DNA of 64,000 bases from positions 64,637-128,636 of the forward strand of contig JAGMWU010000099.1 of NCBI GenBank assembly GCA_018697195.1. Reading direction: 5' to 3'. Below are positions 52,101 through 57,584 of this stretch, in pieces (positions within the stretch are counted from its first letter, which is position 1; every line of letters starts with the position of its first letter). This DNA comes from Certhia americana (Eukaryota; Chordata; Aves; Passeriformes; Certhiidae). Made by a program: the position numbers and the translations under genes. The notes below the pieces were generated by a model, which worked only from the letters and a program-made list of their open reading frames with translations, ran no database searches and was not told the origin of the DNA.

Positions 52101-54339
52101 GCACCCCTCTGGCAGGGACAGCTGCCCCCGGTGTCTGCTGTCCCTCCCCATCCCAGGGAGCCCTGCGAGTCCCCGTTCTCCCACAGATCCCTCTGCTGGC
52201 AGAGGGCATCCGAATCCATGGGCAGAAGGTGACAGAGGACCTGCGTCCCTTCCACGAGCGCATGGGGCAGTGCTTTGAGCAGCTGCGGGCCAAGGTGGAG
52301 AGTCAGTACGGTGTGCGTGAGATGGTGAGTGCCACAGGCATGGGGCAGACACGGCTGGGGGTCACAGGCAGTGCCAGCAGTGGGGGTGACACTGGACAAG
52401 CCAATGCAGGTGTGGGGCAGTAGGGAGCAGCTAGGGTGGGAATAGGGTGAGGAGCACTGGGCATGGGGGACCTCAGGGTCCCTGCCTGCCCCAGGAGGGG
52501 GCACAGCACTGCTGGGGGTGGCTGGCACTGGCACAGGACTGGTCAGAGAGGGCACTGATGGCCCTGGCTGAGCCCAGGGAAGGGTTGTGGCGGGGGGGCT
52601 CTGCTCTCTCATCCCTCCTGGCTGTCTCTCAGATGTTCTTTGAGGACCGACGGAGCGGCCGACCCCGGTCCATAGCCTGGGTACCTGACTGGGACCGGCT
52701 GAGCTATGCTGGAGCCAGGCAAGTTCTGCAGTGGGGAGTGCTGGTCATCCCCTCTCATCCCCCTCAGCCCTCCTTGCTGAGCCTTCCTCACTCTGGCCCA
52801 GGTGCTTTTCTCCCATCTCCCCAGTCCTCTGCTGTTCCACCTTCCCTTTATGCCAAGTGCATCTCAGGGTTCCATCCTGCCAGGCCACCATGGTGGCCCT
52901 GTCCCTATGGGGGGCATGGGAGAGACACCCCATGTGCAGCCCCCAGGCTCACCTGGATGCTGCTGTCACCTGAACCATCCACTCTTGTCCCCCAAACCTC
53001 CCCTGCTGAACTCTGCTGTGTTTGGTGCTGATGCCTGGCAGAATGCAGCTGCTCCCAGTGATGCTCCAGCTACTCCATGGCATAGCCCTGCTCCTCCTTC
53101 CCCTGCTGCCCCTCACCTGTCCCAGTCACCCCACAGCACAGAGGCAACCCCGACCCCAAAATCTGCCTCCCACCCCTCTGAGAGTGAGGACCACAGGAAC
53201 GAGCGTAAGGAGAACCGTGCCAGCTTCATCTTCGGGCCCAGGAGGCAGGACCCTCGCCAGTCCACCTCAGAGCTGCCAGAGCCCAAGGTGATACTCAGCA
53301 CAGCCCTGGTACCTCCCTGGGGCCATGCTTGCACTGCTCTAGCTATCCTGCTGCACCCAGAGCCCCTGGCCCTGCCTGCAGCACCAACCCCCAGCCTGGA
53401 TGGGACCTCTCGTGGGGCTGGTGGCAGCCCCTGCTGCAGGGAGGGCAGGAGAATGGGCTGGAGGAGCACAAGGCTGAAGACCCAGGGCTGCTGGGGCTGT
53501 CATCCAGCCTGGCCCTCCGAGGTGCTGAGCCTTCTTTCTGTGCCCCAGGATGAAAAGAGGAGACTCTCCTGCAACATGAGCGAGAGCAGCCTGAGCATTG
53601 ATGGGAAACAGCCCCCACCAAGCCGAGCTGCTGCCGGTGCTCAGCCCAGTGCTGCAGGTACAACCTGCCAGGCCACCTTCCTGAGAGTCCCTACAGCCCC
53701 ACAAGCAGGGCTGTGCCCTCCCACACCACCCCCAGCACAGCTTCCCTCACGCCCTCGTGGTGGCACAGAGTGGGAGCACAGGCAAATCCCTTGCTGAGCA
53801 CTCCCTGCGGGGTTGCAGCCATTGATCCTGGACCTTGTGCCACTGGGTCTTGGTGCCAAGAGCTGTTCCAGGTGGGAGCAAGGCCCCTGGTTCTGGCTGG
53901 GCTCACATCCCATGGCATCTCTGTCCCCTCTGCCCAGCACTGCCACACTCCCGTAGGCAGGGCCCCAACAGCCCTGGGCACACTGATGGGCCCTATGCAC
54001 CCCAGGCTGGCTGAGCCTCCATCCTCCTCTCCTGCCTGCACAGGCTCGTCCCTGTCTCCCACTGGCTTTGGTGGCCGTGTGAAAAGCGCCAGCAAACTCA
54101 CACCCCTGCCCCGCAAGTTCAGCCCTGCGGTGTACGAGACATTCCTGGAGCAGAGTGATGCTGCAGCAGGAGGGAAGGTACTGGAGGGGAGGCACTGGCT
54201 GGCCCTGGCTCCCATTCCCACCACCCCTCACGTCCCTCCCTGCTCGCAGGCATCCACATCCCCAACAGTGGATGGGAACAGAAGCCTCAAGTCACCGCCA
54301 CTGCCACCACCCAAGTCCAGGCGACTGTCACAGCTCTGA
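9891..54339 (+). CDS. DOCK-A subfamily Rac guanine-nucleotide exchange factor, DOCK2-like (complete, about 53 exons)
   Basis: This is an intact CDS of about 1,843-1,857 aa with every exon phase compatible except one uncertain junction (exon 49/50). Domain order is SH3 (about residues 10-70), linker helices, DHR1 lipid-binding C2-like domain (about 420-605), an armadillo-like middle, the DHR2 GEF domain (about 1235-1635) and a proline-rich tail. DOCK-A proteins bind ELMO through the SH3 region, bind PtdIns(3,4,5)P3 through DHR1 and activate Rac through DHR2. Residue choices favour DOCK2 over DOCK1 and DOCK5, for example [30 protein letters not shown]-type loops, THRQLKE-like QRQLKEALY and [11 protein letters not shown]. 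The tail [15 protein letters not shown] resembles DOCK1/DOCK5 instead. The locus lies between DQX1 and AUP1, not where DOCK1, 2 or 5 sit, so I treat it as an additional paralog and assign no symbol. Confidence 0.93.
13510..17148 (+). other. DOCK-like exons 9-17: DHR1 (C2-like, phosphoinositide-binding) region
   Basis: Exons: 13510-13591, 14456-14591, 14901-14976, 15127-15206, 15372-15497, 15581-15705, 16351-16449, 16862-16934, 17045-17148. Sequence landmarks are [96 protein letters not shown] (start of DHR1), [33 protein letters not shown] and [19 protein letters not shown]1 recruits DOCK-A proteins to PtdIns(3,4,5)P3-rich membrane. The donor after exon 13 is gcaagt rather than gt, giving a GC-AG intron that the reading frame requires. 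Confidence 0.92.
17956..18120 (+). repeat. dispersed duplicated intronic block, copy 1
   Basis: About 165 bp in DOCK-like intron 17, starting ccaaattctttaactgctgc and ending near cacagctcccttctgggtcc. It closely matches copy 2 at 21701-21895 in the same orientation. The family is not recognised; it may be a low-copy local duplication or the tail of an unclassified repeat. Confidence 0.75.
18590..18990 (-). mobile_element. CR1 LINE 3' fragment (antisense to DOCK-like gene)
   Basis: The left end is the reverse complement of the CR1 3' terminus, with the octamer-type repeat tcacagaatcacagaatca and ccaggctggaagagacct. On the minus strand an interrupted frame reads [39 protein letters not shown] and SSLDVF, the typical C-terminal end of CR1 ORF2. 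The copy is 5'-truncated and lies in DOCK-like intron 17. CR1 is the main non-LTR element of birds and other sauropsids. Confidence 0.9.
19106..19197. repeat. 36-bp minisatellite, about 2.5 copies
   Basis: The unit gtgtcctgctccatgtcatt plus gtcccagtgtgtgctg repeats two and a half times with a single mismatch between full units. It lies just downstream of the CR1 fragment in DOCK-like intron 17. Near identity suggests it is young and possibly length-polymorphic. Confidence 0.9.
21701..21895 (+). repeat. dispersed duplicated intronic block, copy 2
   Basis: Second copy in DOCK-like intron 22, about 3.7 kb downstream of copy 1. It carries an additional internal duplication of about 28 bp (cacagctcccttctggg then cacagctccctcctggg) that copy 1 lacks, so copy 1 has the simpler structure. 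Confidence 0.75.
23590..23695 (+). mobile_element. CR1 LINE 3' fragment
   Basis: The phrases gaggccaagttggacaggg, cttggagcaaccc, ggcagggggtgggactgga and cccagcccaaaccagtccat match the terminal part of CR1 3' UTRs in plus orientation. The copy is old and truncated, in DOCK-like intron 22. Confidence 0.75.
26035..26092. repeat. short purine-rich tandem repeat (19 bp x about 3)
   Basis: The unit aagtgagggaagggaggaag is repeated nearly perfectly in DOCK-like intron 26. It is homopurine on one strand, so it could adopt a triplex-type structure. No gene function is suggested. Confidence 0.8.
28770..28775 (-). terminator. polyadenylation signal of the INSYN2-like gene
   Basis: The minus strand carries canonical AATAAA about 196 bp downstream of the stop codon at 28971, in the right orientation for the nested gene. 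This gives a compact 3' UTR of roughly 220 nt. Confidence 0.65.
28971..35524 (-). CDS. INSYN2 (FAM196) family inhibitory-synapse factor, nested antisense paralog
   Basis: Three coding exons, 35524-34002, 31712-31638 and 29199-28971, join in frame to 608 aa (INSYN2A and INSYN2B are about 480-535). Conserved family blocks are the start MVSRE, VRFKDL at residues 50-55, [12 protein letters not shown], a coiled-coil block including [20 protein letters not shown] at the end of exon 1, [20 protein letters not shown] in exon 2, [17 protein letters not shown] at the start of exon 3, and a basic C terminus ending in FWFL. INSYN2A is known as a component of inhibitory postsynaptic densities with gephyrin and IQSEC3; function here is inferred from family. 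The middle of exon 1 is Pro/Arg/Ala-rich and poorly conserved, reflecting very high GC. The gene lies wholly inside DOCK-like intron 28 on the opposite strand, as INSYN2A does in DOCK1 and INSYN2B in DOCK2. Confidence 0.9.
29940..30075. repeat. imperfect tandem repeat
   Basis: Units of about 18-21 bp of the form gtgtccctgcagccc / gtgtccccacagcccc recur about seven times with many substitutions. It lies in the intron between exons 2 and 3 of the INSYN2-like gene. It generates many false splice-acceptor look-alikes (ccacag, tgcag). Confidence 0.6.
31838..32010. repeat. imperfect minisatellite, unit about 33 bp
   Basis: About five units resembling ggatcccagctcctttcctc follow each other with lengths of 30-37 bp. 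It is located in intron 1 of the INSYN2-like gene, just upstream (in gene sense) of its exon 2. Confidence 0.65.
32845..32895. repeat. AT dinucleotide microsatellite
   Basis: Runs of TA/AT alternate with short interruptions (tatatatatata, aaaatatatatatg, catatatatatga), with a smaller run at 32973-32988. It is strikingly AT-rich in a GC-rich neighbourhood. The self-complementary runs could extrude a hairpin. It is intronic to both the DOCK-like and INSYN2-like genes. Confidence 0.8.
35525..36120 (-). promoter_or_regulatory. CpG-rich region upstream of the INSYN2-like start codon
   Basis: CpG-dense DNA continues from exon 1 up to about 35900 on the 5' side of the INSYN2-like ATG. It then changes to an AT-richer block (36040-36130) carrying an E-box CAGCTG followed directly by TTAAAAATAG, a good MEF2-type site. 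A donor-like site and a noncoding first exon cannot be fixed from sequence. The region is a candidate proximal promoter or 5' UTR. Confidence 0.4.
36131..42559. other. noncoding interior of DOCK-like intron 28
   Basis: No supported gene. Sequence is GC-moderate and largely unique, with open frames on both strands that do not show conserved motifs. Patches at 38870-39060 and 42465-42555 are AT-rich, repeat-free and homeodomain-motif-like, and are listed as candidate regulatory elements in the findings. Confidence 0.4.
42560..44700. promoter_or_regulatory. second CpG island inside DOCK-like intron 28
   Basis: CpG density is very high over about 2.1 kb and drops sharply on the left at the AT-rich block ending near 42555. 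No DOCK exon lies here. The island is a candidate distal promoter for the nested minus-strand INSYN2-like gene (7 kb upstream of its ATG) or an internal DOCK promoter feeding exon 29. It includes a near-perfect internal tandem duplication. Long open frames on both strands (up to about 540 codons) reflect GC bias and lack known domains. Confidence 0.5.
43746..44410. repeat. GC-rich tandem duplication, two units of about 330 bp
   Basis: Unit 1 (about 43746-44071) and unit 2 (about 44072-44410) share the same order of phrases: cttctgcgcccccggggatc, cggccccgggggttccca, ggccgcccggggtc, ggtaccggccggcaccgcag, cctcctccccatcccgc, acctggtgctcgg and ggtcgcggcgcgggtccgcg. Small indels shift the frame between units, which argues against coding function. 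Identity by eye is high, so the duplication is fairly recent. Confidence 0.8.
44701..45698. other. end of DOCK-like intron 28 before exon 29
   Basis: CpG density falls and sequence becomes ordinary intronic. No exon or recognised repeat was found until the exon 29 acceptor (ctcccccag) at 45698. Confidence 0.4.
45699..48338 (+). other. DOCK-like exons 29-37: helical scaffold before DHR2
   Basis: Exons: 45699-45797, 45914-46008, 46251-46329, 46447-46547, 46697-46755, 46875-47023, 47194-47279, 47785-47941, 48298-48338. Landmarks are [132 protein letters not shown] and [14 protein letters not shown]. These blocks are nearly invariant in DOCK-A proteins, so the second half of the gene is under strong constraint. 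Confidence 0.93.
47480..47680. repeat. imperfect minisatellite in DOCK-like intron 35
   Basis: A composite unit containing gatgcccctgcc and ccaggaattgtcc-type phrases repeats about five times with an 18-38 bp period (for example tctgtcccaggaattatccc and tctgtcccaggaattacccc). It is intronic and likely length-variable. Confidence 0.65.
48522..52324 (+). other. DOCK-like exons 38-48: DHR2 catalytic GEF domain
   Basis: Exons: 48522-48612, 48696-48815, 49360-49449, 49571-49675, 50167-50308, 50484-50565, 50663-50747, 50981-51067, 51709-51885, 52005-52088, 52187-52324. DHR2 exchanges GDP for GTP on Rac. Landmarks are [151 protein letters not shown] and LRPFHERM. The segment holding the family's nucleotide-sensor valine (within [10 protein letters not shown], about residues 1547-1554) is unchanged, so exchange activity is expected. 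Confidence 0.94.
52633..54339 (+). other. DOCK-like exons 49-53: Ser/Pro-rich C-terminal tail
   Basis: Exons: 52633 to about 52680-52722 (3' end uncertain), about 53042-53287, 53549-53657, 54044-54177, 54250-54339 (TGA at 54337). The tail begins [14 protein letters not shown], matching the DDRR.GRPRS block of DOCK1 and DOCK2. It continues through a Pro/Ala/Ser-rich stretch and [14 protein letters not shown], and ends [15 protein letters not shown]. The PLPPPK segment is a class II PxxPxK SH3-binding motif, as in the Crk-binding tails of DOCK1 and DOCK5. Exon 49 could end at TGG then gtacct (52680), at CAA then gttctg (52722), or use a gcaagt donor at 52719. Only the first two keep the frame of exon 50. 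Confidence 0.8.
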
Positions 54340-54945
54340 CTTGATGCCACCTGCAGCTGCCACCCCTGCCCAGAGTGCCCCTGTGCCCAGCCAGCTGCTG
54401 GAGCCACAGCCCTGCTTGATTCTCACCTGCTGGAGCACCTCTTGCAGCACTGACACCCAGAGCATCCCACCTAGCCATGGTGGCATTGGTGCCACCCTGT
54501 GTCCTGCCAGCTCTGGCTATTGCCACCCTCCAGGTGTCCCCTGGGGCTGGGACCCACCTGGCCCTGGATACTTCCTCTCCCACTGGAACCACGCCAAGCT
54601 CCCACACATGCAGCCCCTCCCAGCCATGAGGACACCCCTCCCTCAACCCGAGCTGCCCACGGACTGTGCCAGTGAGTCAGAGACGTCCCCAGTGGCATTT
54701 CCGTCTGATTCCTGCTCCCCACAATTGGGACAGCTCCCATCCCTTGGCTGCCCACCCCATCCTGCAGCACACATTCCTGGCCTGGACTGCTCAGGAGCCA
54801 GCCAGGTGTGCACACGGGCCCTGGCAGCCTTCACACTCTGCAGTGTCACCTGTCCTGCCCACACTGCCACCTGCACCAGGTGGGTGTCACTGCCCTGACT
54901 GGCCATGCCATGCTCAGCTCCTGCCTCTGCACTGCAGCCACGGCT

Positions 54946-54951
54946 AATAAA
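54946..54951 (+). terminator. polyadenylation signal of the DOCK-like gene
   Basis: Canonical AATAAA lies 607 bp past the TGA, in GC-rich 3' UTR without any other AATAAA. The convergent BNIP3-like gene's signal lies only 230 bp further on the opposite strand, so the two transcripts end very close together. Confidence 0.75.
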
Positions 54952-55181
54952 GGGCAAATGCATCAGCTGAGCACCCGTGTGAGCCCCAGCACCTACCCCT
55001 GCTTGCCCACAGCCCACCCAGGGGCTCATCCCCTGCTGGCACCACCCCAAAGCACAGAGACTTGTCCTCCTGTGGCAGGGAAGGGCCCCAGGGAGCCCAG
55101 TGGTCACTTCCCAAGCCAGGCTGTGCTGGCTGGACACAGGGAGGGGACTCACTGCTCAGCCCCTGAGCTGGCACAGGGCTC

Positions 55182-55187
55182 TTTATT
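55182..55187 (-). terminator. polyadenylation signal of the BNIP3-like gene
   Basis: The minus strand reads AATAAA about 280 bp beyond the TGA at 55466, giving a short 3' UTR. It faces the DOCK-like signal at 54946 (convergent genes). Confidence 0.75.
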
Positions 55188-55465
55188 CAGGTGGGCTCAG
55201 TCGTATTTACAGTCTGTTACAAGGGGATCTGGACCTGTAACCAGGGCTGGGGAGGGCAGGGGCTGCCTGCAGCTGGGAGCTGCCATCAGCGGGTTCTGGT
55301 CTACAGGGGAGGGTGGGATCAGCTCCCGAGGTGAGGGCTGAGGGAGAGACTCGGGGAGAAGGTGCCTCATGCCACAAACATGGGGCCTGGGAGTAGTCAG
55401 GCTGTGCTGGGGCCGGGCTCTCCCCGCATTCCCAACGGAGCAGTGGGTGCTGCCTGCCCAGTTCC

Positions 55466-57064
55466 TCACAGAGGGTTGGCCGAGGAGGCTGCCAGGCGCT
55501 TCCCAATGTAGATCCTGGATTGGAGAGAGTGACTGTGTGAGGCACTGGTACAGAGTGCTGGGTGCCAGCAAGCCAGGAGCAAAGGGAGATGGCAGCAGAC
55601 CACTGCAGCTGCTGGGAGCAGTGGGGCATGACAGCACCCAAGGGTGAGCAGCCCAAATACAGGAGTGTTCCCTCCTCCCCCAGCCCCATGGTGAGACCCA
55701 CAGACACTCACCCCAGCCCCAGAGTCAGCAGGTGGCTGAGCAGGAGCGAGGGGATGAAGAGCAGCAGAAGCTCTGAACTGAAAAGTCTCTTCTTCCTCCC
55801 CACTGCACCTTCCTGCAGGCTCCACAGCACTGGCTGGGGGGAGCACACAAAGGCAAATTCCCTGGGAAAAGTTCATGATTAACAGGGACACAGGGACAGC
55901 AGGATGGGGGTCAGCAGGATGTGCCAGTGGGGGACTTACTTTGGAGACAGGTACCGAGGGCAACGGGTACAGGCCCAGCCAAGGGACGCTGTCAGGCGTC
56001 GCTGCCTCCACTTGGCTTCCTCTGGCACATCCCACTGGAAGGAGACACAGGGCAGGTCAGAGCAGGGCCTGGGGCCACAGTGGGGTGTGGTGGGGGCAGT
56101 TCCCTCACCTGCCGGGGTTGGGGGCAGCCTGGTGGGGGCTGGCTGTGGGCAGGCAGCACCTCACTTTCCCCTGGCTGATCACTCCCATAGCTGGATCCGT
56201 CGTCATCCCAGGCTGGGGAGCCCAGCATGAGCAGGGCCCTGCAAACAGAAACCCTCAGTCACTGAGCCCAGCCTGTGGCCCCCAGCACCAGCTGTGGCTC
56301 AGCAGGGCTCTGGAGCCCTCGGGACTCACCCGTCACTGCTCTCTGTCTCCAGCTGGGCCTCCAGCAGCATCTGTTCCACGTCGGCGTGGCAGGAGAACGG
56401 CGAAGGCGCCAGCTCGGGCTCGGAGCAGCCTGGGCCACACCGCAGCTCCACCCAGGAGCCTGTGGGGGCTGTCAGCCCCTGCGCTGCCCCACTCCCACCC
56501 CTGCACCCCATCCCATCCCAGCTAGGAGCCCTCCCTGACACACCCCACAAACCACAGGAGCATCAAGTGCAGTCCCTGATCCGGGACACCCTGTGCACCC
56601 CAGGGCTGCTCTCCAGGGACCCACATCTACCTCTGCCCCTGCCCCCCCGCTCATCATCCCCCCGATGCCCCCACTGACCCGACCCCCGGCGCACACCGGC
56701 CCACCCGGGATCCCCGTGCTCCCTGACCCCCGGAACACATCAGCCCCCCCGAAACCCCGCCTGGGCTCCCCATCCACAGTGCACAGCAACCACCCGGCAC
56801 TCGACCCAGACGCCCACGTGTGCACGTCAACCCCTTGATCCCCGGGCTCCCCACTGCCCCGAACCCTCCCGGTGCCCCGGCTTGCCCGGGTCTCCCATTG
56901 TCCCCGAACCCCTCGGTGCCCCGAACCCTCCCGATTCCCCGTCCCGCTCGGGTGCCCCGTTGCCCCGAAACCCCCGATTCCCCGTCCCGCCCGGGTGCCC
57001 CATTGCCCCGATCCCGCCCCGGTGTCCCGGTTCCCCCCGGACCGTCGTCGCTGGTTCCCGCCAT
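55466..57064 (-). CDS. BNIP3/BNIP3L family outer-mitochondrial-membrane protein (191 aa)
   Basis: Six exons: 57064-57043, 56459-56330, 56238-56109, 56034-55940, 55861-55712, 55514-55466; all phases join. BNIP3-family proteins are tail-anchored mitophagy receptors and BH3-like death factors. The LIR core WVEL lies at residues 10-13 (MAGTSDDGSWVEL), next to an acidic DVEQMLLEAQLETESSD block matching DMEKILLDAQHESG. SPKEFAF matches the family's PPKEF. RKKRLFSSELLLLFIPSLLL leads into the membrane helix SHLLTLGLGIYIGKRL. The SH and both glycines of the dimerising AxxxGxxxG motif are kept, but the alanine is threonine (T172). The region between residues 50 and 125 differs from both BNIP3 and BNIP3L. 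I infer a third family member (fish have one called bnip4) but cannot confirm orthology. Confidence 0.92.
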
Positions 57065-57104
57065 GGCCGCGCGGGTGCTCCGCGCGCAGCACCCGCCGCT
57101 GACA

Positions 57105-57114
57105 GTCACGTGAC
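57105..57114. promoter_or_regulatory. CLEAR-type palindrome GTCACGTGAC upstream of the BNIP3-like ATG
   Basis: The perfect palindrome GTCACGTGAC lies 41-50 bp upstream of the start codon, in the CpG island that forms the promoter. This sequence matches the consensus bound by TFEB/TFE3 (lysosome and autophagy programme). Its ACGTG core also fits a HIF response element. Both regulators are plausible for a mitophagy receptor. Binding is inference. Confidence 0.6.
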
Positions 57115-57427
57115 GCCCGCCAGCCCCCCATGTAAATAAAACCACCGGCACCGGGCGCCGGTCTCTTAAAGGGGCGCTGGCTCCTCCCGCTGGGGCCCGC
57201 GAGCCGCAGCTCGCCCAGCCGCGGGGGCGGCGGCCCCGCCGCGTTGCCTCTTTAAGCGGCGCCTACGTGCGGCGCGCGAGCAGGCGTCGGCCGCGGCGCG
57301 TGCAGAGCCGCACGGAGCCGGCCCGGCCCCGCCTTCCCCGTTGGCCACGCCCCCTCCCGTGCCGTTAGCCCCGCCCCTGGCCCCGGTGCCCGCACAGCCC
57401 CGAGCCGCGCCGGACGCTGCCGCCTGC
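57115..57427. promoter_or_regulatory. CpG island between AUP1 3' end and the BNIP3-like gene
   Basis: About 310 bp of CpG-dense DNA with several GC boxes (for example cacgccccctcccg and ccccgcccct). It separates the AUP1 polyadenylation signal (57428) from the BNIP3-like start. Both genes are on the minus strand, so this short stretch must hold the end of one transcript and the start of the next. Confidence 0.6.
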
Positions 57428-57433
57428 TTTATT
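57428..57433 (-). terminator. polyadenylation signal of AUP1
   Basis: The minus strand reads AATAAA (tttatt on plus), about 155 bp past the AUP1 stop at 57585, inside otherwise GC-rich DNA. The resulting 3' UTR is unusually short. Confidence 0.75.
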
Positions 57434-57584
57434 TCCGCCGCCAGGGGGCGCCTCCGCGCCGTCCCGTCCCGCCCGCGCCAAACCCGCGCGCTCCCGGTGC
57501 CACCGGCCCGGCCCGGTCCGGCTCGGGGCAGGGCTTCCCACCGGCCCAGCCCGCGGCTCCGGTCAGGGGTTCCCACCGGCCCGG

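Noticed and set aside
9891..54339. Calling the large gene DOCK5 because DOCK5 lies near BNIP3L in human
   Set aside because: Residue comparisons across most exons favour DOCK2 over DOCK5. The nested INSYN2 gene is a feature of DOCK1 and DOCK2 loci, and the flanks are DQX1 and AUP1 rather than GNRH1/KCTD9.
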